DNA of 64,000 nt from Pseudescherichia sp031987975 (lineage in GTDB: Bacteria; Pseudomonadota; Gammaproteobacteria; Enterobacterales; Enterobacteriaceae), in assembly GCF_031987975.1 (NCBI RefSeq), contig NZ_DALZYX010000004.1, positions 248,001 to 312,000 of the forward strand, read 5' to 3'. A program made the position numbers and the translations under genes. The first letter of the stretch is position 1. Each line of letters opens with the position of its first letter. The notes under the pieces were generated by a model that did no database searches, was not told the DNA's origin, and worked only from the letters and a program-made list of their open reading frames with translations. Below are positions 35,650 through 43,730 of the stretch, piece by piece.

Positions 35650-36459
35650 TTACTTCTGGCAGTTACGGCAGTAGAAAGTAGCGCGCTGGGCGTGCTTGGT
35701 TGCGACAATTGGCGTCGCGCAGACGCGGCAGGGTTCGCCCTTGCGCCCGTAAACCTGCAGCTGCTGAGCAAAATAGCCCGGCTTCCCATCGCTTTGCAGG
35801 AAGTCTTTTAACGTTGTCCCGCCCTGCTCTATCGAGCGCAGCAGCACCGCCTTGATGACCTGCACCAGCAGGGCATACTCTTCCGATGAGAGCGACGAGG
35901 CGAGCCGGTCAGGATGGATCCCCGCGGCGAACAGCGATTCGCTGGCGTAGATATTGCCCACGCCCACCACCAGCTTGTTATCCATCAGCCAGGGTTTAAT
36001 GGCGGTTTTCTTTTTGGCGCACTTTTGCTGTAGATACTCTGCATTGAACGCATCGCTCAGCGGCTCCGGCCCCAGGTGTGCCAGCACGTTGTGCCCCTCC
36101 AGCTCTTTGGCCCACAGCCAGGCACCAAAGCGACGCGGATCGGTATAGCGCAGCACTTTGCCGTTGCTCATCACCAGATCGACATGATCGTGCTTCTCGG
36201 CAGGAAGATCGTGGGGAAGGATGCGCAGGCTGCCGGACATGCCGAGGTGGATAATGATCCAGCCGTCGGGCAGCTCCAGCAGCAGGTATTTTGCCCGCCG
36301 CTGCACGCTCAACACCGGTTTATCACTCAGGCGGTGGATCTCGTCGGAAACAGGCCAGCGCAGACGGCCATTACGCACCACCGCGTGCAGGATAGTTTGA
36401 CCCACCAGATGCGGCTCTATACCGCGGCGGCTGGTTTCTACCTCAGGTAATTCAGGCAT
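35650..36459 (-). CDS. mutM: formamidopyrimidine-DNA glycosylase
   Basis: MutM (Fpg) removes 8-oxoguanine and ring-opened purines and cuts the abasic site. The start at 36459 (MPELPEVETSRRG) is fixed because Pro2 is the catalytic residue after methionine removal; 269 residues as in E. coli. The zinc finger C-x2-C-x16-C-x2-C at the C-terminus (CRVC to CRNC) is intact. It lies downstream of rpmBG on the same strand, separated by a terminator. Confidence 0.98.
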   Translation of the reverse strand: MPELPEVETSRRGIEPHLVGQTILHAVVRNGRLRWPVSDEIHRLSDKPVLSVQRRAKYLLLELPDGWIIIHLGMSGSLRILPHDLPAEKHDHVDLVMSNGKVLRYTDPRRFGAWLWAKELEGHNVLAHLGPEPLSDAFNAEYLQQKCAKKKTAIKPWLMDNKLVVGVGNIYASESLFAAGIHPDRLASSLSSEEYALLVQVIKAVLLRSIEQGGTTLKDFLQSDGKPGYFAQQLQVYGRKGEPCRVCATPIVATKHAQRATFYCRNCQK

Positions 36460-36490
36460 GCTTCCTCCGTTAAGATACACAGAATGCAAA

Positions 36491-36512
36491 AAACCCGGCC
36501 GGAGCCGGGTTT
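36491..36512 (-). terminator. terminator after rpmB-rpmG
   Basis: A 9-bp stem (36491-36499 with 36504-36512), GC-rich, followed by TTTTTTG on the minus strand. It lies between rpmG and mutM. Confidence 0.85.
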
Positions 36513-36532
36513 CTGTACAAGAAAACTAAAAT

Positions 36533-36700
36533 TTATTTAATTTTAGCTTCTTTGTAGAGAACGTGCTGACGGACAACTGGATCGAACTTTTTCAGTTCCA
36601 GTTTTTCCGGCTTAGTACGTTTGTTCTTCGTAGTGGTATAGAAGTGACCAGTACCAGCAGAAGAAACCAGCTTGATTTTCTCACGAATACCTTTAGCCAT
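36533..36700 (-). CDS. rpmG: 50S ribosomal protein L33
   Basis: A 55-residue basic protein, MAKGIREKIKLVSSAGTGHF and onward, ending KEAKIK, identical in plan to E. coli L33 of the large ribosomal subunit. Its ATG at 36700 has GAGG upstream (AAAGAGGAAATAAATC). It is the second gene of rpmB-rpmG. It is the cysteine-free form of L33. Confidence 0.97.
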   Translation of the reverse strand: MAKGIREKIKLVSSAGTGHFYTTTKNKRTKPEKLELKKFDPVVRQHVLYKEAKIK

Positions 36701-36722
36701 GATTTATTTCCTCTTTAAGTAC

Positions 36723-36959
36723 TTAGTACTTTTCGCCACGGGCACGCAGTTCGGACAGAACTGTATCGATGCCTTTCTTATCAATTACACGCATACCTTT
36801 AGCAGATACGCGCAGGGTGACAAAACGCTTCTCGCTCTCAACCCAGAAACGGTGAGAGTGCAGGTTCGGCAGGAAACGGCGTTTAGTCGCGTTCAGTGCG
36901 TGGGAACGGTTATTACCGGTCACCGGACGCTTGCCAGTAACTTGGCAGACTCGGGACAT
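36723..36959 (-). CDS. rpmB: 50S ribosomal protein L28
   Basis: A 78-residue basic protein of the large ribosomal subunit (MSRVCQVTGKRPVTGNNRSH, then ALNATKRRFLPNLHSHRFW). Length and sequence match E. coli L28. It is the first gene of rpmBG, with a 22-base gap to rpmG. Its promoter lies in the 216-base stretch before radC, which holds no other gene. Confidence 0.98.
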   Translation of the reverse strand: MSRVCQVTGKRPVTGNNRSHALNATKRRFLPNLHSHRFWVESEKRFVTLRVSAKGMRVIDKKGIDTVLSELRARGEKY

Positions 36960-37175
36960 GTCTATTCTCCAAAAATCAAATTAGCTCGAGCTTCGTATAG
37001 GGTTTTGACGCCTCGTCAGGCTGTAAGGCCCGGTCACGGCGGTTCAGTGTGAACTCGCGATTGCCAGGCCCAAATGCCAAACCCGAGATTCTCAAAGGTG
37101 GCGTAGTATACGCTGTGTCGGCTGTGTGCTCAAGTCCCGAACAGACAAAGATCCCGCTGGATCGCGCGGGGTGGT

Positions 37176-37871
37176 TTAAATCCAACCACGTTCAGCAAAT
37201 GAAACCCACTCTCCCCGGCCTACAACGAGGTGGTCTAATACACGGATATCCATGAATTCACAACATTTTACCACACGTTCAGTGATTTGTTTATCAGCAA
37301 AACTGGGTTCTGCATAACCTGAAGGATGATTATGGGCAAGGATCACGGCAGCGGCGTTGATCGCGATGGCTTCACGAACAATTTCCCGCGGGTGGACCTC
37401 AACGTGGCTTAAGGTACCGGAAAAGAGGCGGCTATGCCTGAGCACCCGGTTCTGATTATTGAGATAGATAACCAGAAAGATCTCGCGCGGTTCGTCGGCA
37501 AGCTGGCTTTGCAAAAACGCTCTGGTGGCTTGCGGGCTGTCCAGGGTCAGCGCCTCCTGGAGGCTGGAGGCATGATAGCGGCGCGCCAGCTCGGCAATGC
37601 CTTTGAGCTGGGCAAACTTGGCCACGCCGATACCCGACACCTCGGCAAACTGTTGCGCATCCGCAGAGAGCAGATCGTAAAGCGAACCGAAATGCGCGAC
37701 CAGATATTCGGCAAACGCCAGCACACTGCGTTCCGGCGTACCGGTACGCAGAAATAGCGCCAGCAGTTCGATATCGGTGAGGGATGCAATTCCCAGGCGC
37801 AGCATCTTCTCGCGGGGCATCTTTTCACGCGGCACGTTCTTATATGACATCAGCGTTCTCGCCGTTTCCAT
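37176..37871 (-). CDS. radC: RadC-family JAB domain protein
   Basis: A 231-residue protein with an N-terminal helix-hairpin-helix-like part (SGIGVAKFAQLKGIAELARRY) and a C-terminal JAB/MPN metalloprotease-like domain (HVEVHPREIVREAI, the metal motif AHNHPSGYAEPSFADKQIT). The name radC is historical; a role in repair is doubtful and the family's true activity is not established. The N-terminus has an in-frame repeat PREKM-PREKM absent from typical relatives. Starts at 37871 or 37850 are possible. Divergent from coaBC. Confidence 0.93.
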   Translation of the reverse strand: METARTLMSYKNVPREKMPREKMLRLGIASLTDIELLALFLRTGTPERSVLAFAEYLVAHFGSLYDLLSADAQQFAEVSGIGVAKFAQLKGIAELARRYHASSLQEALTLDSPQATRAFLQSQLADEPREIFLVIYLNNQNRVLRHSRLFSGTLSHVEVHPREIVREAIAINAAAVILAHNHPSGYAEPSFADKQITERVVKCCEFMDIRVLDHLVVGRGEWVSFAERGWI

Positions 37872-38040
37872 AGCGCTCCTCCCTGTGAAAACCCAATTTT
37901 ATCACCGCGCGATCGGTGGTTCGACCTGCGGTTTTCGCTTTTGCGTGGCGGCTCGTAAAGGGCGTGATGCGCAAAAGCACCTCACTTTACAGAGTGTGAT
38001 AAAATGCCCACCTTCTGGTGAAACCCAACAGGAATGAATC

Positions 38041-39255
38041 ATGATGAGCCTGGCCGGTAAAAAAATCGTTCTTGGCGTGAGCGGCGGCATTGCTGCCTAC
38101 AAAACGCCGGAACTGGTACGTCGTCTGCGCGATCGCGGCGCAGAGGTGCGCGTGGCAATGACAGAGGGTGCCAAAGCCTTTATCACTCCCCTGAGCCTGC
38201 AAGCGGTATCAGGCTATCCGGTTTCCGATAGCCTGCTGGATCCGGCTGCCGAAGCGGCAATGGGACATATCGAGCTGGGCAAGTGGGCTGACCTGGTGAT
38301 CCTCGCCCCGGCGACTGCCGACCTGATTGCCCGCGTGGCCGCCGGTATGGCTAACGACCTGGTCACCACGATTTGCCTGGCCACGCCATCCCCCGTCGCG
38401 GTCGTACCGGCGATGAACCAGCAGATGTACCGCAACGCCGCGACGCAGCATAACCTTAGCGTGTTGGCCGCCCATGGCCTGCTGCAGTGGGGGCCGGACA
38501 GCGGTAGCCAGGCCTGCGGTGACGTTGGACCAGGCCGAATGCTCGACCCGCTCGCTATCGTCGATCTGGCCGCTGCGCATTTTTCGCCTGTCAAAACGCT
38601 GCAACATCTGAATATCATGATTACCGCTGGCCCGACGCAGGAGCTGCTGGATCCGGTGCGCTACATCACCAACAAAAGCTCCGGCAAGATGGGCTTCGCC
38701 ATTGCCGCCGCCGCTGCCCGCCTTGGCGCGAACGTGACGCTGGTGAGCGGCCCGGTTTCGCTGCCGACGCCGACAGGGGTGAAGCGCGTCGATGTCGTGA
38801 CCGCGCTGGAGATGGAAGCCGCCGTACAGGCTCAGGTTCAGTCGCAGCAGATTTTTATCGGCTGTGCTGCCGTCGCTGACTACCGCGCCGCCGCCGTTGC
38901 CGATGAGAAGATCAAAAAGCAAGGCGATGAAATTACAATAAAAATGGTTAAAAACCCGGATATCGTTGCCGGTGTCGCCGCGCTGAGTACCAACCGCCCT
39001 TATGTGGTAGGGTTTGCCGCCGAAACAAATAATGTGGAAGAATACGCCCGGCAAAAACGTATCCGCAAAAACCTTGATCTGATCTGCGCCAACGACGTAT
39101 CTGTTGAAAATCAAGGGTTTAACAGCGACAGCAACGCATTACACCTTTTCTGGCAAGACGGCGACAAAGTCTTGCCGCTTGAGCGCAAAGCACTTCTGGG
39201 ACAACTACTACTGGACGAGATCGTTACCCGTTATGATGAAAAAAATCGACGTTAA
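38041..39255 (+). CDS. coaBC: bifunctional phosphopantothenoylcysteine decarboxylase/synthetase
   Basis: CoaBC joins cysteine to 4'-phosphopantothenate (CoaB, C-terminal) and decarboxylates the product with FMN (CoaC, N-terminal), two steps of coenzyme A synthesis. Of 404 residues, CoaC spans about 1-190 with the active-site His in AAMGHIELGKW and Cys in SGSQACGDVGPGRM; CoaB follows with NKSSGKMGFA and KIKKQ. The start may be the first or second of two consecutive ATGs. It overlaps dut by 23 bases. Confidence 0.97.
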   Translation: MMSLAGKKIVLGVSGGIAAYKTPELVRRLRDRGAEVRVAMTEGAKAFITPLSLQAVSGYPVSDSLLDPAAEAAMGHIELGKWADLVILAPATADLIARVAAGMANDLVTTICLATPSPVAVVPAMNQQMYRNAATQHNLSVLAAHGLLQWGPDSGSQACGDVGPGRMLDPLAIVDLAAAHFSPVKTLQHLNIMITAGPTQELLDPVRYITNKSSGKMGFAIAAAAARLGANVTLVSGPVSLPTPTGVKRVDVVTALEMEAAVQAQVQSQQIFIGCAAVADYRAAAVADEKIKKQGDEITIKMVKNPDIVAGVAALSTNRPYVVGFAAETNNVEEYARQKRIRKNLDLICANDVSVENQGFNSDSNALHLFWQDGDKVLPLERKALLGQLLLDEIVTRYDEKNRR

Positions 39256-39691
39256 AATTATGGACCCGCGCGTTGGTAAAGCGTTTCCGCTGCCAACCTA
39301 CGCCACCTCCGGCTCTGCCGGACTTGACCTGCGAGCCTGTCTTGATGACGCCGTAGAGCTGGCGCCGGGCGCAACGACGCTGCTGCCGACCGGACTGGCT
39401 ATTCACATCGCCGATCCATCGCTGGCCGCAGTGATTTTACCGCGCTCGGGCCTCGGTCATAAGCATGGCGTGGTGCTGGGCAACCTGGTTGGCCTGATTG
39501 ATTCGGATTACCAGGGGCAGCTAATGGTCTCCGTCTGGAACCGTGGCAAGGAGAGCTTCACTATTGAGCCGGGCGAACGTATTGCACAGATGGTATTTGT
39601 GCCGGTGGTGCAGGCAGAGTTCAACCTGGTAGAGGAGTTTGACAGCTCTGAACGTGGTGAAGGCGGCTTCGGCCATTCCGGGCGTCAGTAA
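39233..39691 (+). CDS. dut: dUTP diphosphatase
   Basis: Dut hydrolyses dUTP to dUMP, keeping uracil out of DNA and supplying dTMP synthesis. The start at 39233 (MMKKIDVKIMDPRVG) gives 152 residues as in E. coli and lies inside the end of coaBC. All five trimeric dUTPase motifs are visible, including SAGLDLRA, PRSGLGHKHG, GLIDSDYQG, GERIAQM and the flexible tail RGEGGFGHSGRQ. Confidence 0.98.
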   Translation: MMKKIDVKIMDPRVGKAFPLPTYATSGSAGLDLRACLDDAVELAPGATTLLPTGLAIHIADPSLAAVILPRSGLGHKHGVVLGNLVGLIDSDYQGQLMVSVWNRGKESFTIEPGERIAQMVFVPVVQAEFNLVEEFDSSERGEGGFGHSGRQ

Positions 39692-39730
39692 GTCGCCTCA
39701 TCCTTATATCATCCAGGATGCGTCTAAAAC

Positions 39731-40327
39731 ATGGCAGAAAAACAAACCGCGAAAAGGAATCGTCGCGAAGAAATACTTCAGTCTCTGGCGCTAATGCTTG
39801 AATCCAGCGATGGCAGCCAACGCATTACCACGGCAAAGCTGGCTGCATCGGTTGGTGTCTCCGAAGCGGCCCTTTATCGGCATTTTCCAAGCAAAACGCG
39901 CATGTTTGACAGCTTGATCGAGTTTATCGAAGATAGCCTGACGACGCGTATCAACTTAATCCTAAAAGATGAGAAAGATACGCTGGCACGCCTGCGTCTT
40001 ATCATTCAGCTTATTTTAGGCTTCGGTGAACGTAACCCAGGGCTGACGCGGATCCTCACCGGTCATGCGCTGATGTTTGAGCAGGATCGCCTTCAGGGCC
40101 GTATTAACCAGCTGTTTGAACGGATTGAATCGCAGCTGCGACAGGTTCTGCGCGAGCGTAAAATGCGTGAGGGCGAGGGTTTTACCGTGGATGAGACGCT
40201 GCTGGCGAGTCAGCTGCTGGCCCAGTGTGAAGGAATGCTGTCGCGTTTTGTACGCAGCGAGTTCAAATACCGGCCTACGGATGATTTTGACGTCCGCTGG
40301 CCGCTGATGGTGGCCCAACTACATTGA
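39731..40327 (+). CDS. slmA: nucleoid occlusion factor SlmA
   Basis: SlmA binds specific chromosomal sites and blocks FtsZ assembly over the nucleoid. The 198 residues are TetR-like: an N-terminal helix-turn-helix (about 10-60: RITTAKLAASVGVSEAALYRHFPSKTRMF) and a helical dimer domain. Length equals E. coli SlmA. It follows dut by 39 bases and is followed by a REP-like hairpin. Confidence 0.97.
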   Translation: MAEKQTAKRNRREEILQSLALMLESSDGSQRITTAKLAASVGVSEAALYRHFPSKTRMFDSLIEFIEDSLTTRINLILKDEKDTLARLRLIIQLILGFGERNPGLTRILTGHALMFEQDRLQGRINQLFERIESQLRQVLRERKMREGEGFTVDETLLASQLLAQCEGMLSRFVRSEFKYRPTDDFDVRWPLMVAQLH

Positions 40328-40335
40328 CGATCGAT

Positions 40336-40366
40336 CTGCCCGGTCAGCGCTTGCGCCACCGGGCAG
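40336..40366. repeat. REP-like palindrome between slmA and pyrE
   Basis: CTGCCCGGT (40336-40344) pairs with ACCGGGCAG (40358-40366) around CAGCGCTTGCGCC. The genes on either side converge on it; TTTAAC follows on the plus strand, so it may serve as a transcription end. Confidence 0.72.
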
Positions 40367-40374
40367 TTTAACAT

Positions 40375-41016
40375 TTACACGCCAAACTCTTCCCGATACG
40401 CCTGCACCGACGCCAGATGGTTGGCCATCTCCGGACGCTCTTCCAGATAGGCAATGAGATCCTTCAGCGTGATGATAGAAATTACCTGGCAGCCGTAGTC
40501 ACGCTCGACCTCCTGAATCGCCGAGATATCGCTGCGCCCGCGCTCCTGGCGGTCAAGGGAGATCAGCACCCCGGCCAGCGTCGCGCCATTGGCCTGGATA
40601 ATCTCCATCGATTCGCGGATCGCCGTTCCGGCGGTGATCACATCATCTACCAGCATCACGCGGCCCTGCAGCGCGCTGCCGACCAGATTGCCGCCCTCAC
40701 CGTGGTCTTTAGCTTCTTTGCGGTTGAAGCAGTAGGGCACGTCGCGCTCGTGATGTTCCGCCAGCGCAACCGCCGTGGTGGTGGCGATAGGAATGCCTTT
40801 ATAGGCAGGGCCAAACAGCAGATCGAAATCGATACCGGAATCTACCAGCGCTTCGGCATAGAAACGGCCTAACAGTGCCAGATCGCGCCCGGTATTAAAC
40901 AGCCCGGCGTTGAAGAAATAGGGGCTTTTACGCCCGGATTTCAGCGTAAACTCGCCGAACTTAAGTACCTGCTTGTTAAGCGCAAACTCAATAAACTGGC
41001 GCTGATACGGTTTCAT
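40375..41016 (-). CDS. pyrE: orotate phosphoribosyltransferase
   Basis: PyrE makes orotidine 5'-phosphate from orotate and PRPP in pyrimidine synthesis. The start at 41016 (MKPYQRQFIEFALNKQ) gives 213 residues as in E. coli; the frame is open five codons further. The PRPP-binding motif VMLVDDVITAGTA is intact. It is transcribed behind rph and separated from it by an attenuator hairpin. Confidence 0.98.
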   Translation of the reverse strand: MKPYQRQFIEFALNKQVLKFGEFTLKSGRKSPYFFNAGLFNTGRDLALLGRFYAEALVDSGIDFDLLFGPAYKGIPIATTTAVALAEHHERDVPYCFNRKEAKDHGEGGNLVGSALQGRVMLVDDVITAGTAIRESMEIIQANGATLAGVLISLDRQERGRSDISAIQEVERDYGCQVISIITLKDLIAYLEERPEMANHLASVQAYREEFGV

Positions 41017-41054
41017 GGATTGGCTCCTCATTTCACTTTATTACAGACAAAAAG

Positions 41055-41075
41055 AAGGGCGACATTGTCGCCCTT
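41055..41075 (-). terminator. rph-pyrE attenuator
   Basis: A 9-bp perfect stem (41055-41063 with 41067-41075) lies directly after the rph stop codon, with CTTTTTG after it on the minus strand. In E. coli, pyrE expression is set by UTP-sensitive coupling of rph translation to transcription through this terminator; the sequence layout here is the same. Confidence 0.85.
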
Positions 41076-41078
41076 AAA

Positions 41079-41795
41079 TCAATTCTCTAACGCCGCTTTT
41101 TGCGTCGCTACGATGGATTCAATCCCCTCTCTGGCCAGCGCCAGTAAGGAGAGCAATTCCTCGTGGGTGAACGGCTCGCCCTCGGCGGTGCCCTGCACCT
41201 CGATCATCCGACCATCTTCGGTCATCACCACGTTCATATCGGTTTCGGCGGCGGAATCTTCAACGTACTCCAGATCGCACACCGCTTCGCCATTGACGAT
41301 GCCCACGGAGACCGCTGCCACCATCCCTTTCATCGGGTTGGTCTTCAGCTTGCCTGCGGCGACCAGCTTGTTCAGCGCATCTGCCAGCGCCACGCACGCC
41401 CCGGTAATGGAGGCGGTACGTGTACCGCCATCGGCCTGGATCACATCGCAGTCGAGGGTAATGGTAAATTCACCCAGCGCTTTTAAGTCTACGGCAGCGC
41501 GCAGAGAGCGGGCGATCAGGCGCTGGATCTCCAGCGTGCGGCCACCCTGCTTGCCTTTGGCGGCTTCACGCGGGTTACGGGTATGGGTAGCGCGCGGCAG
41601 CATGCCATACTCAGCGGTAATCCACCCCTGGCCCTGGCCTTTCAGAAAACGCGGTACGCCTTCATCAATAGAGGCGGTACACAGAACTTTAGTGTCACCG
41701 AATTCAACCAGCACGGCACCTTCAGCGTGTTTTGTATAGTTTCGGGTCAGGGTGACGGGACGCACCTGATTAGCGCTACGGCCTGCTGGACGCAT
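41079..41795 (-). CDS. rph: ribonuclease PH
   Basis: RNase PH trims tRNA 3' ends phosphorolytically. The 238 residues are full length (MRPAGRSANQVRPVTLTRNY to ATQKAALEN), with the RNase PH core motifs GEFTITLDCDVIQADGGTRTASITGA. The frame is intact, unlike the frameshifted rph of E. coli K-12, so the coupling to pyrE expected of the wild-type locus should work. Divergent from yicC. Confidence 0.98.
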   Translation of the reverse strand: MRPAGRSANQVRPVTLTRNYTKHAEGAVLVEFGDTKVLCTASIDEGVPRFLKGQGQGWITAEYGMLPRATHTRNPREAAKGKQGGRTLEIQRLIARSLRAAVDLKALGEFTITLDCDVIQADGGTRTASITGACVALADALNKLVAAGKLKTNPMKGMVAAVSVGIVNGEAVCDLEYVEDSAAETDMNVVMTEDGRMIEVQGTAEGEPFTHEELLSLLALAREGIESIVATQKAALEN

Positions 41796-41919
41796 GATGA
41801 TTTCTCCGGCTTCTACGAATGTGGCTGCGCATTATACGGACTAAATACGCTTATTCCTATCTTGAGAAGGCCCCGAAAGCTATAATCCCCCCATCTCCTC
41901 TTTAAAAACAGGAACGTCT

Positions 41920-42783
41920 ATGATCCGCAGTATGACAGCCTACGCCCGGCGTGAAATCAAGGGTGAATGGGGCAGCGCAGTCTGGGAACTGCGCTCGGTT
42001 AACCAGCGCTATCTGGAGACCTGGTTCCGCCTGCCGGAGCAGTTCCGCAGCCTTGAGCCGGTGGTACGTGAGCGTATCCGCACCCGTCTGACCCGCGGCA
42101 AAATCGAATGTAACCTGCGTTTTGAGCCGGACGTCAGCGCGCAAAGCGAGCTGATCCTGAACGAAAAACTGGCTAAGCAGCTGGTAACAGCAGCCAACTG
42201 GGTCAAAATGCAGAGTGACGAGGGTGAAATCAACCCGGTCGATATTCTGCGCTGGCCAGGCGTGATGGCCGCCCAGGAACAGGATCTGGACGCGATTGCC
42301 GCTGAGATCCTCTCTGCGCTGGACGGCGCGCTGGATGACTTTATTGTTGCCCGTGAGACCGAAGGCCAGGCGTTGAAGAGCCTGATCGAGCAGCGTCTGG
42401 AAGGCGTTAGCGAAGAGGTGACGAAAGTACGCGCCCAGATGCCGGAAGTGCTGAAGTGGCAGCGCGAGCGTCTGGTAGCCAAGCTGGAAGATGCCCAGGT
42501 GCAGCTGGAGAACAACCGCCTTGAGCAGGAGCTGGTGCTGATGGCCCAGCGCATCGACGTGGCCGAAGAGCTGGACCGCCTCGACGCGCACGTTAAAGAG
42601 ACCTACAACATTCTGAAGAAGAAAGAGGCCGTTGGCCGCCGCCTGGACTTTATGATGCAGGAGTTCAACCGCGAGTCGAACACCCTGGCGTCTAAGTCCA
42701 TTAATGCGGATATCACGACCTCTGCCATTGAACTTAAAGTGCTGATCGAGCAGATGCGCGAGCAGATCCAGAATATTGAGTGA
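41920..42783 (+). CDS. yicC: YicC-family endoribonuclease
   Basis: A 287-residue protein with the YicC N-terminal domain (MIRSMTAYARREIKGEWGS, ELRSVNQRYLETWFRLPE) and C-terminal DUF1732 (KKKEAVGRRLDFMMQEFNRESNTLASKS). E. coli YicC is an endoribonuclease linked to small RNA decay. Length equals the E. coli protein. It is divergent from rph and ends in a strong terminator. Confidence 0.97.
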   Translation: MIRSMTAYARREIKGEWGSAVWELRSVNQRYLETWFRLPEQFRSLEPVVRERIRTRLTRGKIECNLRFEPDVSAQSELILNEKLAKQLVTAANWVKMQSDEGEINPVDILRWPGVMAAQEQDLDAIAAEILSALDGALDDFIVARETEGQALKSLIEQRLEGVSEEVTKVRAQMPEVLKWQRERLVAKLEDAQVQLENNRLEQELVLMAQRIDVAEELDRLDAHVKETYNILKKKEAVGRRLDFMMQEFNRESNTLASKSINADITTSAIELKVLIEQMREQIQNIE

Positions 42784-42818
42784 TGCTTAAAGCTATCTCT
42801 TCTTGTGCTATCTAAATG

Positions 42819-42850
42819 AAAAGGCCATTGCAAAAAATGGCCTTTTTCTT
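42819..42850 (+). terminator. terminator of yicC
   Basis: An 11-bp stem (42819-42829 with 42836-42846) followed by TTTTTCTTTTT on the plus strand, 36 bases after the yicC stop codon. Confidence 0.9.
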
Positions 42851-42968
42851 TTTATGATATTGCTTACCGCATTACTACCCTACTTAAAAAATAGTCGTCC
42901 ACTTTTCGGTTGTGAGAGAGATGTGCAAAACGCCACACTCAATGGAAATACCACATCCGGAGAGAATC

Positions 42969-43730
42969 ATGGATTTCAATGCGCTTCATCATCAAAACCA
43001 TCCCCTGCTCATCGCTAACGTCTGGGATGCCAGCAGCGCTTTGATTGCACAGCAGGCTGGGTATCATGCGCTGGGTACATCCAGTGCCGCTATTGCCGCT
43101 ATGCTAGGGTATGAAGATGGCGAAGGTATGAGTTTTGACGAGCTGCTATTTATTGTTACCCGCATTAAAGCAGTCACATCACTCCCCTTAAGCGTTGATC
43201 TGGAATCGGGTTACGGCGATATGACAAGCCGCATCATTGAAAATATCCATCTTCTGGCTCGGGCTGGCGTTGTAGGCATAAACATTGAAGATAGCCACGT
43301 TGTGAATGGCGTACGCAGCCTCGATGATGCGCATACCTTTGCCAGCAAACTTCAGGAACTCATCGCCGCCTGCCCCAGCATATTTCTTAATATTCGTACC
43401 GATACGTTTTTACTTAACATAGAGGATGCGCTGGAAGAGACACTGTCTCGAGGGCAGCTATACGCCGCCCATGGTGCCAATGGATTATTTGTTCCTGGCG
43501 TGACGCAACCTGATAGTATTGCTGCTCTGGCGCATCACGTTACCCTGCCTTTAAACGTGATGTGTATGCCGACGCTTCCAGATTTCGGTACGCTGGCTTC
43601 GCTGGGTGTTCGACGTATTTCTATGGGCAATTTTATCCATGCCGCAATGCAAGACCGGTTAAAAGAGTCGCTCTGTAAGATTCAGGCAAGCCAATCCTTT
43701 TCGGACGTTTTTAACTATGAAAATAACTGA
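42969..43730 (+). CDS. isocitrate lyase/PEP mutase-family protein
   Basis: A 253-residue TIM-barrel protein of the isocitrate lyase/PEP mutase superfamily. Family marks are the early IANVWDASSALI and TSSAAIA segments, the metal-binding DLESGYGD (about 77-84), INIEDS and NIRTDTFLL. The KKCGH-type loop of true isocitrate lyase is absent, so it is not AceA; the reaction (C-C or C-P bond cleavage of a small acid) cannot be told. The start at 42969 has GGAGAG upstream. Its last 14 bases overlap the Ada-type gene that follows. GC is visibly lower than in the flanking backbone genes. Confidence 0.85.
   Translation: MDFNALHHQNHPLLIANVWDASSALIAQQAGYHALGTSSAAIAAMLGYEDGEGMSFDELLFIVTRIKAVTSLPLSVDLESGYGDMTSRIIENIHLLARAGVVGINIEDSHVVNGVRSLDDAHTFASKLQELIAACPSIFLNIRTDTFLLNIEDALEETLSRGQLYAAHGANGLFVPGVTQPDSIAALAHHVTLPLNVMCMPTLPDFGTLASLGVRRISMGNFIHAAMQDRLKESLCKIQASQSFSDVFNYENN

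Noticed and set aside
42862..42968. An Ada-binding site before the PEP mutase-ada pair
   Set aside because: The stretch has GCAAAACGCC, only loosely like an Ada box, with no matching second element.
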